Positions 34,331-47,050 of a stretch of DNA of 64,000 nucleotides are shown in pieces. The notes under the pieces are model-generated. The model was not told where the DNA came from and made no database searches. It saw only the letters and a list, made by a program, of their open reading frames with translations. Source of the stretch: Girardinichthys multiradiatus. Taxonomy: Eukaryota; Chordata; Actinopteri; Cyprinodontiformes; Goodeidae. Location of the stretch: positions 26,429,958 to 26,493,957 of the forward strand of contig NC_061805.1 in NCBI RefSeq assembly GCF_021462225.1, given 5' to 3'. Within the stretch, counting starts at the first letter, position 1; each line of letters starts with the position of its first letter. A program made the translations under genes and the position numbers.

Positions 34331-34814
34331 GTGTGAAAGGTCAAATCTGAGATGTTTGAATCATTGCACAAATTATTGTGGAAATGGATAGTGTTGCCCT
34401 GCAATCTATAAGCTGGACTTTCGCTTTGATGTGACTGTATTGCCTAGACTGAATAAAATCTAAGGAGGCGCTGGAGTTAAGTACCTCTGACAGCTAGAGT
34501 TTGTAATTATTATGTAAAGGGCTGGACACTGATTAGCTGATATATTTCTCTCAAAACAGAACCAGAAAGGGTTTGCCTTAGCTTACTCTTGATAATTGCA
34601 AAGAGCCTCCACCCTCTGAATCATTTCTGTTGAATAAGTTTTTTCAAACCACGAGGCGCATGAGTTATGTTAAAAGAAGACTGTATTGTTTTCTTGTTAG
34701 GTCAAGGCCTGCAATGAATCATTAATGCGTACATAAGGTTTGTTGTTACTCCTGATTCAAACCTGGTTTCAGCCTCATTGCCTTGCTGTGTCAGAAATGT
34801 TAACGTAGTACTAA
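34331..34814. other. intergenic, nothing recognised
   Basis: No supported feature. Confidence 0.4.
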
Positions 34815-35190
34815 GAAAAAGTATTTGTCCCCACCTTCTGGTCTTTTTTTTTTTGTTATCCTTAAATGTTTCAGAACATCAAACACATTTAAACATGAGA
34901 CAAAGATAACCTGAATAAATACAAAATATAGTTTTCAACAGAGGGTTTAATTTAGATGGAGAAAACCATCCTGGCCAAATGTGTAAAAGTAATCACCCCT
35001 TTGATAAATATTGAATTGACTGTGATTTAACGCATTTTTTTTCAATTCAGTATCACTTGTCACGCTGGGCCTAATTCCTGTCAGATGTGCAGAATCAAGA
35101 AATCAATTCAGTAAAACCTCTATGACAACATGAAGTAGCCTAAAACATCTAAAAATGCAGCACTAAGAAAATCTGAGAACAGATAAGAAA
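34815..35190 (+). mobile_element. non-coding end of a Tc1/mariner-like relic
   Basis: AAGAAAAAGTATTTGTCCCC, followed by ATGTTTCAGAACATCAAACA, AATAAATACAAAATATAGTT and AAGTAATCACCCCTTTGATA, is the characteristic left-end region of a common fish Tc1-like family. The matching transposase and right end are absent, so it is a truncated or internally deleted copy. Confidence 0.5.
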
Positions 35191-35821
35191 GAAAGTCATT
35201 GACATAGATGGAAATGGCAAAGTCATTTCTCTTTCGGACTGCATTATTATCGTTTTGGACTTCTTCAGTATTTTTCACCTTTCAATTTTGACAACAGAAT
35301 GGTTATTGGCAAGGGCCGGTTCAGATACTGCTGTTAGGGCGTGTGTCATGTTGGCAGCCATGAAATAAATGGCAGGCTAAGTAAATACTGTGACCAAGGA
35401 AATTTTTCCTTATTAAGAAAAAATAGTGTGCACAGGTAAAATTATAAAGCATTATTATTTTGAATTGCAAAGTGACTTTTGTCACTGTGTTGCATATGCA
35501 AAGTTCTGAACTGAGTGAAAATTTCCCTCATAACAGTATGTTGTTTGCTCTCATCCTTTCTGACATGGTATTCAGAGTTCCCAAATATTTATTCTGTGAT
35601 GCCAGTATTATTGGTGCCACTCAAATTTTGTCAGTACAAATAAAGCTGCAAACAAAAGTGTTTTTGGGTGTACACAGTAAATATTTATCCTCTTCATTGT
35701 GGATTAAACTTATCATGTCAATTCTGAGATCAGATCTTTCTACTGCAATGTTTGCAGGGGTAGAGATGTTAAACTGTAATATATATGCATTCAGACACAT
35801 ACCAGAGGCCAAATTATAATC

Positions 35822-35910
35822 TCTAACTGTGGGAGGAAACCAGAGATCCACTGGGGGAATGTGCAAACTCTGTAAAAGGCTCAAGGCTGGGATTTGAAAC
35901 CAGAATGAAA
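35822..35910 (+). repeat. fragment of LINE-type 3' tail
   Basis: TGGGAGGAAACCAGAGATCC, AATGTGCAAACTC and GGCTGGGATTTGAAACCAG resemble the tail family seen at 40.8 and 54.2 kb. Confidence 0.5.
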
Positions 35911-36871
35911 TGCTATCTTATTTGTATCACACAATATCATCAAATTTGTTTTCTCTTTTATCCACACAAAAACACAAAATTCCTGGCCAATACTAAAGTC
36001 TTGTTTTATTAAGCTTTTTCATTCCTACTTCAAAATGAAATTGCACTCTGATGAAAATGTCACTCTGTATTGCTTTTCCATTCCCACCTAATTTTTTCTT
36101 ACATCAGTGGGATCGAAAAGTATCCAGTAAATCCCTAGTGTCTAATCCCATGTGATCATTGAGGTATGTAACCTCAAAACCCTCAGGCAAACTGAAATTA
36201 ATCTCAAGCCTCATAACATGTAGGTTTGCAGCATACGGATGAGTATGTTTTATGAGTTGGCCATACAAATTGTTATGGATAAAATATAATTTAATAGAGA
36301 TTCTAGATGTACTATTTTTATAATACCAGACTATTATGATTTTTTTTATGTCTGAATTTAGAATTTTGACTCACATCATCTCAGGCCGCAATTTTGAGAT
36401 GTGTGTTTCTTGGTCTACTGCTCTCTCATTGCTCTGCAGACTACCGACTATCTCTCTTTGGTAGTCCGATCTGTTCTGTGTTTTTGCCACTGGAACTGTT
36501 ATAAAAATAAGATTACAGACATGTAATCAGGTTCAGGTCTGTCCTGCTGTAATCCGAGGCCAACCTAAGCCTCAGGGATGTGGCTCTTGACTTTAGGGAG
36601 CATTAAGTCACATCCAAGATACCAGAGGCAAGAGGCAGGCTGATAAATTGAAAATTAAGTTTTATAATAAGCAAAACAAAAGACACATAAGAGATGAAAG
36701 CACAAATGACAGAAATTACAAATCTGAAAAAAGCACAAAAACTGCACAGGAGACAAAGAAACCAGCCGCAGCAGAAGTACAGGCATATGTCATACAGACT
36801 GAGAAAACTCAAAACCTACAGCATCTCAGAAAAGTATTTATACGTCTTACATTTTTTGATATTCCTTCATA
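35911..36871. other. intergenic, nothing recognised
   Basis: No supported feature before the TA-flanked element at 36872. Confidence 0.4.
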
Positions 36872-38212
36872 CAGTGGCTTGTAAAAGTATTCATACCCCT
36901 TGAACTTTTCACATATTGTCATATTACAACCACAAACATAAATATATTTTATTGGAATTTTATGTGAAAGACCAACACAAAGTGGTATACAGTTGTGAAG
37001 TGGAAAGAAGATTATGCATGATTTTTTTTACAAATAAAAATCTGTAAAGAGCATTGTGCAAAAGTATTCAGCCCCCCTGAGTCAATACTTTGTGGAACCA
37101 CCTTTTGCTGCAATTATAGCTGCAAGTCTTTTAGGGTATGTCTCTACCAGTTTTGCCCATCCAGTACCTGAAATGTATGCCTATTCTTCTTTGCAAAACA
37201 TCTCAAGCTCAGTCAGATTTGATGGAGAGCCTTTGTGAACAGCAGTTTTCAGATCTTGCCACAGACTCTTGATTGGATTTAGGTCTGGACTTTGACTGGG
37301 CCATTCTAACACATGAATATGTTTTGTTTTAAACCATTCCATTGTAGCCCTGGCTTTACGTTTAGGGTCGTTGTCCTGCTGGAATGTGAACCTCTGCCCC
37401 AGTCTCAAGTCTTTTTCAGACTCTAACATGTTTTCTTCCAAGATTGCCCTGTATTTAGCACCGTCCATCTGCCCATCAACTCCAACCACCTTCCCTGTCC
37501 CCGCTGAAGAGAACCACCCCCAGAGCATGATGCTACCACCACCATATTTGACAGTGGGGATGGTGTTTTTACAGTGGTGTGAAGTGTTAGTTCTCCGCCA
37601 CACATAGTGTTTTGCATTTTGGCCAAAAAGTTCAATTTTGGTCTCGTCTGACCAAAGCACCTTCTTCCACATGTTTGCTGTGTCCCCAACATGGCTTCTG
37701 GCAAACTGCAAACAGGATTTCTTATGGTTTTCTTTTAACAATGGCTTTCTCCTTGCCATTCTTCCATTAAGCCCACATTTGTGCAGTGCACGACTAATAA
37801 TTGTCTTGAGGACAGATTCTCCCACCTGAGCTGTGGATCTCTGCAGTTCCTCCTGAGTCACCATGGTCCTCTTGGCTGCATCTCTGATCAGCGCGCTCCT
37901 TGTTCTGCTTGTAAGTTTAGGTGGACGGCCTTGTCTTCGTAAGTTTACAGTTGTGCCATACTCTTTCCATTTCTGAATAACGGATAGAACAGATGTTCAA
38001 AGCTTGGGAAATTTTTTTTTTTCTAAGCCTGCTTTAAACCTCTACACAACTTTATCCCTGACCTGTCTGGGGTGTTCCTTGGTCTTCATGATGCTGTTTG
38101 CTCCTCAATATTCTCTTAACCAACCTCTCTTTGGTCATTAGCAATCATCAGGCAACTTCTCAAGGCTATTTGTTTCACTCAGAGTAAAGGAGATAACTTT
38201 TACAAGCCACTG
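36872..38212 (-). mobile_element. Tc1-like DNA transposon (1341 bp), TA-flanked, inactive
   Basis: Terminal repeats CAGTGGCTTGTAAAAGT and its inverse ACTTTTACAAGCCACTG (with a small mismatch region inside) lie between TA (36870-36871) and TA (38213-38214). The transposase gene is on the minus strand and carries several lesions. This is a different family from the copies at 27-32 kb. Confidence 0.93.
37181..37990 (-). pseudogene. Tc1-like transposase, DD34K, truncated both ends
   Basis: An open segment (37181-37864) covers 227 residues of the catalytic domain. It contains WSDETKIELFG (Asp 73 of this segment), GGGSIMLWGWFSSAGTG, FQQDNDPKRK (Asp 164) and SPDLNPIKSLW. The last should carry the catalytic Glu, but the codon at 37268-37270 is AAG (Lys). 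The frame ends at a TAG (37178-37180) after EMFCKEE, where the family continues with about 30 more residues. The N-terminal DNA-binding part (up to about 38030) is readable upstream but frameshifted near 37990. Dead by at least three independent lesions. Confidence 0.88.
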
Positions 38213-38224
38213 TAAATACCATTT

Positions 38225-39400
38225 GAAAAGTGTGCCATGAATACCTTATGTATTCAGCCCCTTGTTTATATTTTGTCAATCCACCTTTTGCTGCCATTTT
38301 CAAGTGCCATAGAGTCTCAGTTAGATTTAGATCTGGACTTTCACTAGGCCATTCTCCTGCTATATGTATAGAGTTGTTGCCCCGCTGGAAGGTAAACCCA
38401 ATCTCAAACCATTTTGCAACCTCTAACAGCTTTTATTCTAGGTTTGCCTTGTATCTAGCTCCATTCACCTTGTCACCATCTCTGTCCAGTTTCCCTTTCC
38501 CTGCTGAAAGAAAATCAACCCCACAGCATGGTTTTGATGCCCCTTTGTTTTACTGCATGGTTCATGTGTTCAGGGTTATGTACTGTGTAGGTTTTTCTCC
38601 ATACATACAGTTATGCATACATGTTAAAAAGTTCAGTTCAGTTATTCTCCATGTGTGTCCCCCACATTGCTTGCAGCAAACTGCCAATGGGACTGTCGTA
38701 AGGTTTTATTTAAACAGTGGCTTTCCTATTCAATGATGGCCAAATTTTTGAAGCGAAAGGGTAATAGGTTTTCAGATTTTCCCACCTGAACTGTGGATCT
38801 CTGCAGCTGCTCCCGGGACTCTTGGCTGCTTTTCTGATTAATGATCTTGATTGTCTTGTCAGCCTGGCTAAATGGTGAGGCCCTGTTTACAGTTGTGCCA
38901 TAGTGTTTCCATGTTTACATGATGGGTTAAACAGTGCACTTTGAGATATTCTAAAACGTGGTACATTGTTTTATAACCTAACCCTGATTCAAACGTCTCC
39001 GCAACTTTATCTCTGTCCTGTCTGTACCTTGGTGTTCACGATGCAGTCTGTTTTCTGAAATTCTCTAACAGACCTCTGAGGCCTTTAGCTGAATTAATAG
39101 AGATGAGATTACACACTGGTGGACCCCTATTAACCTAGCATTCAGAAGACAGTTGGTTGCCCTGGATTTCATTTAGGGGTAGGCATAAGAGTAAAGGGAG
39201 GCTGAACGCATATGCACACCACCCTTTAAGTTTTATTTGAAAAATACTTTGTAAACCAAGAATTATCTTCCTTTCACTTCAGTATTGTGGGTTGTGTTGG
39301 TCTAAAATCTCAACAAAGTACAATGAAGTTTGCAGATGTAAGTTGACAAAAAATGCAAAACAAATTGAAGGGGTGTGAAAACTTTTGGAACAGAAAGTGT
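38225..39400 (-). mobile_element. second, older Tc1-like relic
   Basis: Reverse-complemented Tc1 pieces in broken frames: CCACCTTTTGCTGCCATTTT near 38280, GATCTGGACTTTCACTAGGCC near 38331 (SPDLNP region), GTTGCCCCGCTGGAAGGTAA near 38376, CAGCATGGTTTTGATGCCCC near 38525, and ACTGTGGATCTCTGCAGCTG near 38790. The right end is near GTGTGAAAACTTTTGGAAC (39375). It is adjacent to the better-preserved element and belongs to a related but more decayed family. Confidence 0.7.
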
Positions 39401-40554
39401 ATTACAAGACAGTTTAAGCTGTGCATTTGCCAGTATAGGTTCAGTAGGGTTTAATATTTTTAATGAATACATGATGCTATAATAGTCTTTCTCTTGCAGA
39501 GTTTCACATACATGGATAAAACTCAGGAAGAAAGTCTCCCTGAAAAACACAGTAACAGGGGGACAAACTGTAACACTGACACAGCAGACATTCACAGGAG
39601 CTGAAGTTACTGTACTAAGGGAAAAATCATGTCAGGCTTTGGGTGAGAATGTACTAATGTGCTTGGACACCATGCAAGGCTCATTTTTGCCTGCAGGTGT
39701 GCATGAGCGTGGTGTTAGCTTTACTGTGAGTTTTTCTTATGTGTCCTGCTTTATATTATGAATAAAAATACTGTGATGTAAAACTATCAAGTGAACAAAC
39801 CCATGGTAATGTTTTAACATGTGTGTCACCACTGCTTGTCTTCTAGCCTTTCTCCAGTTCAGTATATATGAGGAGCTTACCAGACTCTATGACCTTGATG
39901 TTTTGCAGAATAGCTGTGTTTAGTCATTCATCATGGTGAATATTGAATCACAAAATGATGAGAGATATGCAGGCTGAGATGTAGTTCACCACCATGTGCC
40001 TGCTGTTTTCTGCTGGGCTGTATGGATAGAAGTGACTCATCACCAGTCATGCGGGGCTTTACTGATGCCTCGAGTGAGTGAAGTCATTAAGCCACGGTGC
40101 CATGTGTCTCAAAGTAAGCGGACAATGCCTCATGTGAGGGTGTTTTGGTTTGGTAGGATAAATGCATCTTTTTTATTAAATGTGTAAACTGCAAAAGTAA
40201 ATTTAAAACAGTACCTTGTGTTATTTCATTGCGCACTGGAAACTGGAGGACAGGAAAGTAAACAGTGATTTATTGTGAGTTGTTTGACACCCAAGCAACC
40301 ATAGCACTCTAGAGTCCTCTGGTGGAGGCATAAAGCAAAGCAGCAACTTGTTTTCCCCATAAAATGTGTCAATGGGGAATGTTAAAAAGTTTCAGAGTTT
40401 ACAAACGGTTACAGTTTGAATCGCACTTATTTGAACAATTTTGCAAGGACTGCCAGTGTGATTTGTGTCTGCCACTGAATCAAAAACGGTACACTTAGCT
40501 GTGGTGGATATATTAAATTAATAAAAAGAATAAATGTAATTAATTTAAATTCAG
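39401..40554. other. intergenic, nothing recognised
   Basis: A CTCTTGCAG acceptor-like site at about 39500 is followed by an open stretch, but I cannot tie it to any gene. Otherwise featureless. Confidence 0.4.
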
Positions 40555-40845
40555 TCAGTCAGTCAGTCATTTTCTACCGCTTATTCCATAGTGGGTCGCG
40601 GGGAAACTGGTGCCTATCTCCAGCAGTCTATGGGCGAGAGGCAGGGTACACCATGGAGAAGTCGCAAGTCCATCTCAGGGCAACACACAAACAACCATGC
40701 ACACACTCATTCATACACCTAAGGGCAATTTAGATTGACCAATTAACCTAACAGGCATGTCTTTGGACTGTGGGAGGAAGCCGGAGTACCTGGTGAGAAC
40801 CCACACATGCACGGGGAGAACATGCAAACTCCATGCAGATTCTGG
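40555..40845 (+). repeat. LINE-type 3' tail repeat, about 290 bp
   Basis: Begins with CAGTCAGTCAGTCATTTTCT, then TACCGCTTATTCCATAGTGG, CAACACACAAACAACCATGC, AGGGCAATTTAG, TGGACTGTGGGAGGAAGCCG and GGGGAGAACATGCAAACTCC. This is a very common teleost repeat of L2/Maui-like LINE or SINE origin, read from its tail. Same family at 32.2, 54.0 and 57.7 kb. Confidence 0.7.
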
Positions 40846-41480
40846 CATTGTCCACCAGAGCTTTATCTAAATTGTCCAAGTTTTTCAAAAAGGTTATGAT
40901 GCCATGAACTCTAACAGGCCATTCGGAAGAGAAGCTGGCCCACAGAATCCCAGATCCTCCACCATACAAAACAATGAGAATAAGGTGCTTTACCAAATAT
41001 TCATCCTTTTTTGCACTGGATCCCTTGAACATATGTTTGTGATGGTAGAACAAAACAACCATGTTTCCCAAACAACCAGCTGGCATGTAAACTGCATCTA
41101 ATGGTTGTTGTGGAGATGTTTGCCTCTTTTCCATTCATGGAAAACACGTGGCTCTACTCTGCATCAATACTGTTGTGTTTCCATTGACATACTGACAGCT
41201 GGATTTATGGGATGAAGCCCCAACGCCAGCCGTCAGCATCTTGCACTGTGCCGCTCTTAACCCTTGTGTTAGCCTACCAAACATAAGATACGTTTTAAGT
41301 ACAAACATGCAAAGTAAAACAAACACTCACCTTCGCACAGCATATCTTCAAACAGTGATTTTGTACCATTGCCACAGGTTTTGGTTTGACCTGCTTCGGC
41401 TATTGTGGCCCTTAATATTTTTGTAGTCGCTCTTGGGATTTTTGAGCTTTTCCCATCACTGTGGTGTGTGGTAAAATCCA
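40846..41480 (-). mobile_element. Tc1-like transposase relic, distinct family
   Basis: The minus strand reads in broken frames: VLYGGGSGILWASFSS (near 40970), then LEFMAS and FLKNLDNLDKAL. The DNA around the last block (GAGTTCATGGCATCAT) is shared with the relic at 54.7-55.4 kb, so the two are probably one family. The right-hand half (41140-41480) includes weak N-terminal similarity only. Limits are approximate. Confidence 0.45.
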
Positions 41481-41689
41481 TTGCTTGTCATTCTCCTATG
41501 GAAAAGGTAAGTCACAATTATTTATTTGAATCATAGAAATTATTGTACTGAAATTATCTGTTCTATTGAGTTACAGACTGTTTTGAAAATAGGCTATTCC
41601 AAATTAGATGGCAGCAATTTAACACACATAAAGAAAACAATGATCCAACATCATTGGATTTTGTAGACAATACACAGAATGTATTCCAT

Positions 41690-41760
41690 TCAAAGATACT
41701 TTGTTGATCCCCGAGGGGAAATTAGAATTCCAGTACAACCCATCCAAACATAGATCATGA
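41690..41760 (-). repeat. LINE 3' end (TTGTTGATCCCCGAGGGG)
   Basis: AAAGATACTTTGTTGATCCC followed by CGAGGGGAAATTAGAATTCC is the reverse-oriented 3' terminus seen in many fish LINEs. Confidence 0.5.
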
Positions 41761-41939
41761 CACAAGACAAGGGGGGACGGGTCACCGAGGCTTTGCTGCC
41801 AACTCACAGGCGCTGCCCTTGCTAGATGAGAAAAGAGGCCACATTAGGTAAGTAGAGGGAAAAAAATCATATTTTACACTTTTTCCTTTGCAGGATACAG
41901 TTTGAGATTGTAAAAAATCTCAGCACAAAGAAGCAACAA

Positions 41940-42620
41940 GTTTACAAAACAACATCATGCCGGGATCGGTGAAGGCGGTGTGAGGGGGTGCATATGTTTA
42001 TCTTGAGCATGTGTGTGTGTGCAAGTAAGTCCATGAAGCACTGTCACAGAGGCCATTGTCCTTGATGGTACGTTGGAATGTTCATCAACCGGCCACAAAG
42101 TTCTGAGCAGGTCCACAGATGTCCTCAGGGAAGGGAGGGGGCAGAAGGAGCAGAGCGTCATGTTTACATAACTTCCAGGAGAGGTTGAAGATAGCCAGCC
42201 ATCAAGGCCGTGCAGGGGAGCCAGATTCAGAAAACATCGACAATATATCGACACACACACAATACTCCACCTCTGCCAGGAGTCTATTGTGTATCCAGAG
42301 AAAAACGTCCCGTCTGGGCAAGAGGGTTCTCCTCCACCCTGTCTTCTCGTCGAGAAAATTTGATCAATTGTATTGAGAGACCAGCTGACCAAATCCATAA
42401 CTCAGAATTTGGAAGATATGCAAAAAGAGGCTCCAAAAAGAAGACAAGACACAGAGCTGAAGCAGGACAGATATGGGAGGGGTGCAGGAGACAGAGAAAA
42501 AGCGTCCTCCTCCACCGAGAGCAGAAAGAAGAAGACCATCATTTTCAAGGAGCTTTAGATGTCAGAGCTAATTTATATTTTAAGCAAATATGTTTGTTGT
42601 TGTGTCCCAGCCATGGATAA
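41940..42620 (-). repeat. probable dispersed repeat, family unknown
   Basis: GC-richer than its surroundings, with overlapping open frames on both strands (147 codons minus, 136 codons plus). Its composition and abrupt edges suggest a fragment of a larger mobile element next to the LINE end at 41.7 kb. No domain is recognised in any frame, so I do not call a gene. Confidence 0.3.
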
Positions 42621-42799
42621 AACATGGATAAAACATAGACACTGGACTGTACACAAACAAAGATGCTGGTAGGAAACTCTGCAACTTTAAATTCAACACT
42701 GACCTTCTTGTAGCTCAGCCCGGGAAAGGGAGTCACAGCTGGAAACCCTGTGCTGTCATGCAGCCACTGACAAAAACACTTTCTCCGCTCTGCCTCATT

Positions 42800-43480
42800 C
42801 TCTAACCCACTGCCTAGCAGCTAAAGAAGAGGCAGCACGCACAACCTGAATATTCGACTTGCTAGCAAGCTGGACTAAGTCTTCAGACTTGGATCCAGAG
42901 CTGACTATGATCTGATGTTTATGAATCCGTCGATTGAGAACAATCATGAGTACAAAGTATGATCTGTCCAGCATTCATTCATAGAAAGGGGTAGACAAGA
43001 CAAGCTTGTCTTGAAACTTTTCTTTTTGAGCTTTCTGTAGAAAGGCATCTGAGTTCCAGGATGAGACTGTGTCTCTAATCATGTCGAATAAAGCGCCTTC
43101 CTTCCATGAGATGACAGGAATTTCAATAACACACAGGAGCTAAAATAAAATAATGTTTCATCTACTCTTCTAAATTTGTGTTGTGACTGGTTGTTTAAAC
43201 CAGTCATGCCAATTACTGTTCTTAATTAGTTATAAAACTAATTTAACCTCATTTCTAAGTTTCTTATAAACATTGTTTCTTAAACATAATCCCACACTAA
43301 ACTGTCATAACATTAATTACAAGTGATATTAATAAATTCTTGTTGTGAATTTATTACATATCTGTGCAGACTTTTCTGTTTAATAATGCCAGTGTTCGAA
43401 TCACTCTGTCATCTATTGTCATAATACCATGACCATATTGGGCTGGTATTCTTAGGACAATAATTGACAGACCAAATAGT
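42800..43480 (-). repeat. LTR-like dispersed repeat, copy B
   Basis: Reverse complement of the family at 32.54 kb. Read on the minus strand from 43480 it shares TTTGGTCTGTC, AATACCAGCCC, ATGGTATTA, GGCATTATTAAACAG and GTTAAATTAGTTTT with copy A, in the same order. Diverged; the right limit is sharp near 43480, the left uncertain. Confidence 0.4.
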
Positions 43481-46400
43481 TATTTAATTAAATATTAAAT
43501 ATAAAGCATCCTGATTGCACAACATTGTATCATTATCCCTGCCTGACTTACAGTTTAATGGTTTTTCCATTAAACTGCTTTTTCCATCAACCAAGTGCTC
43601 AAGAAGCAAAAGGTATGAAAGCTGGGGTGTTTTACAGTCATGCTCATTTTGACTGAATATTCAACATAAATTGCTGCTGCTAAGCACAGCAGATGATCAT
43701 GTAGGAGTCTATTCTATTGTTCCTCAGCAGGGAAATTTGTTTCGCAGTGTAAGGCGACAGACAACATACATATACAACAATCACAACAATAGTAACCATC
43801 AATAAAATGAGTTACAGAAAATGGCCCAGTGCAGATTGAACATTTTAATTGGTGTAGGTTTAAAATAAAATTTATACCTGTTACTTTGCACCCTCGGGAG
43901 CCTGAATGTTCCAGAAGGAAAAAGCAAACTACTCCGAGAGTGGGTGATCAGGGTTGGCCAAAATTGCCGGTGCCATTTTCAGGACTCGACCATCATAGAT
44001 GTCAGACAGAAAGAACTGCTGAATGCCAATTATTTTACTAGCTGCTTTGACAATGTCTGACAATCATTTTTTATGTTAAGATGTTTTTAAAGTACCAAGT
44101 AAGACCTTCATAAACTCTTTTGAAACTGTGTATAAAATGATAGCACTAATATTATGTTGGGTCATCGTCTATTCTGTGAGCCAACCAAATTACTATGCAG
44201 CTCAACAGGAGTCGCAGCTCCGACGTCACAGGAGGTGAGCCTTATAAGGGCTTGTGAAACATTCCACCTTTGCTTTTGGTTACCACACAACGGAAGCACG
44301 TCTCTGGAGAATCAGAAGCTTGCAGGCAGGTTTTCGCTCCATTCTCCATCACTGGCCAACCTCATGAGAAGCTCGACAAAGCTAAAAATCTTGCTGGGAT
44401 AAGAAGACCAGGAGATTTACTTCACTGATCGAAGGAGTGTCTGTAGCGCGTTATTCAAGTAAGAAAAACCCACAGAAGTTTTCCAAGGAGGCGATATTTC
44501 CTCCCTCCATGCTTAATTAGGTGAAAAGTTGTTGACCAGAATAGTTGATTGTAATAGGGACTATTGGTTTAATAAATTTTCACATAGATAAAGAGACAGC
44601 ATTTGTGTTTATTTTATGTAGGAGTGATTGTCTGTGAAAATGAAATTAGTGTTCCACACTATTCGGTAAAACGGTTGATAACACAGTGACATTTAGTGTG
44701 GTTTTGGTTAATAATTATCAATTAATGATAAAACTTAATGATAACTAACTAATTGTAATTATTATTATAAGTGCTGTGAGCCCAATAATCACACCACCAG
44801 GGTGTATCTATTTGTAAGAAATGATTTTTGCTTGTGTATTGGGAATGTATTACTTCTGAATTATTATTTTTTATTATAATTTTTCATAAATATTTATAAC
44901 CAACAATCATAAATCCTTGCAAAACTTTTATTTTGTTCGATCAAGGGGCTCCATTGTAATGTAGTCATGAACTATGTGGCAAACAGAATTGCTGACGTCA
45001 AGGTGATCGGATTTTTACAATGTTTTTACATAGATTTTTTAGAATGCTTTGCCTTGATCCTCTTCCCATGTTTTAAACATGCAGCACCACTTGGAGGAGC
45101 CACTGCTTTGCTTCAGCTCCTGCTTTGAGTCAGTCAGAGACAATACTTTGTTCCTCAACACTGACTCCTGTAGTGTTTGTCTATAATCCAGACAAGAGCC
45201 CAGCTTACTTTAGTATTAGTTCAACAGTGGCCCCAAAGCTGCAAACAATCAGCAGAATCAAATAAATCTGAATCAGAGGTAAGCGTTTTAAATCTTCACA
45301 TGAGTGAATGAGCTTCATGAGGTAAAAAAATAAATCCACTTCAGCCACCAGTTGAGAAACCAGACTGATAATTGGAAGGTACATGAGGAGCTCTCAGATA
45401 AGTGTCACTGCCTATTTACTAAAACACTGTGACGTAGCACATAATTAACTGTAATTTATTCTAACTGGAAAAAAAAATCTTAGATGGAACTTTTCTGCAG
45501 CATTAAAAGATGTTTCCCCATGTCACCATCTACTTCTGATTATTAATATCTGTATCGTACAATCTTCTATCGGCTTATCTCCAAATAATTAGTTTAATGA
45601 ATTTAACAGAGAAAGTGTTATTTATTGATGTGGCATACACTCTTCTGCCAAATGGGACAAAAGTGATGGCCTATTTCAACAGAGCCACGGAGGCCAGCTC
45701 ATCTCATCGGATTGAATGGCTACAATAAAAGGGCTGAGATACTTTTGAGCGATTATTCAATAAGCAGCTGTGGGATCTCAACAAGAGAAAGGAGACGTCT
45801 CAAACAGCAGCAGAAATCTAGAGCAGCTACGACCTTCTGCTGCCAGATGAGGAGGAGCCATAACTCAGTTCATTTTTGCTCCCTCACCTTTAATGTGATC
45901 ACATGAGATAAACTTTCATCATTCCCCTACCAATGGCAGAAAGTTAATTGAAAAACCCAGCGGGGGATGTATCAAAGGGACATGGGAGGGAATCGCATCT
46001 GTGGAGTTTTTATTTCTTGCTACTTTGGTTGGTGGAAGAAAAGGTCTACATGCACTTTCCTGGTCAGACATTATGACAGATTAAAAACATTTACATTGTT
46101 AATGGTTAAAGACAACCCATGGTTAAACAAGGTGTTGGTTTAACATCAATCCCTCCTCCCAAACAAGCATGTGGTGACAGTGGAAAGTAACAATTCCCTT
46201 TTAACAGGATGAAACTTCTATTATATTTATATTGGCCAATAATATGCACGTTTTTGTGGACGGAAGCTGGAGTACTCATGGATAGAGTATACAAGCTCCA
46301 CAAAGGCCCCACCTGGGATCCCAACCCCTCTTGCTCTTAAGCAACACTCCTAATAACTGTGCCCCCATGGATTTTTTTGGTAGATTTTCTCCATCCATGG

Positions 46401-46600
46401 AACATTAGGCCAACAAGACAACATCAGTCCCTGTGGAAATCTTAGTGAAGAGAATCTTCTTGTAAATAATGATGCCTTACTTGGTCCTCATCAACTTAGC
46501 TCATTGGTACACATTTAAAAAATCATCAAAAATACATCCAAGTCATACTGAAACAGTTTGAATGTGAAATTTTGTCTAAATGGTCTCCATGTTCAATGTC
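43481..46600. other. intergenic, nothing recognised
   Basis: AT-rich. A palindrome-prone TTAATGATAA cluster lies at about 44700-44770 and a somewhat GC-richer segment at 44150-44420. No gene, RNA or named repeat can be supported. Confidence 0.4.
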
Positions 46601-46619
46601 TGGATCCAGAAAAGGTTAA

Positions 46620-47050
46620 AAACAAAACCAACTGGACTTCAGTTCTTTTCTGGATTTTGATCTCTCTCATTTGGAGGAAGGGAACGCTGCCCTGTGGCTT
46701 CCATTATCTTCAGCTTTGACCAAAGTGTGCCTTGTGTTGTCTTGATAAAGACTCCCCTTGCAGAGTCTGGATGTCTAGTATCATTCTTTTTAGCTTTTCT
46801 ATCACTCTATTGTAAATGATATACTAATCCATAGCATTATTCATCAACTAGACCCTCCCTATGTTAGCTTCACTGACTGGAAGAAGTCCTTCAGTACTGT
46901 TGGCAGGGACACCCTCTTGGAGCTTTTCCTAAACTATGGAGTGTCTTACAAACTCATCAACATTATCTGAATTTCAAAAAAGGTAACAAATTACAAGGTA
47001 GTTTCCACAGGACAGCTGACAGATGGATGTCTGCTTTTCATATCCATAGC
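46620..47050 (+). mobile_element. LINE reverse-transcriptase relic
   Basis: Broken frames on the + strand resemble the fingers/palm region of an RTE-like reverse transcriptase: FTDWKKSFSTVGRDTLLELF (F-D-Y-x-K-A-F-D-S block, decayed), NYGVSYKLINII, and KVVSTGQLTD near 47000 just before the position of the catalytic palm. Several stops. No 3' end is found nearby. Confidence 0.6.

Noticed and set aside
39480..39605. Acceptor-like CTCTTGCAG followed by an open stretch
   Set aside because: No donor with compatible phase and no protein resemblance; cannot be supported as an exon.
41955..42620. Open frames of 147 (-) and 136 (+) codons
   Set aside because: Open on both strands, no motif, adjacent to a LINE end; more likely mobile-element DNA than a gene.
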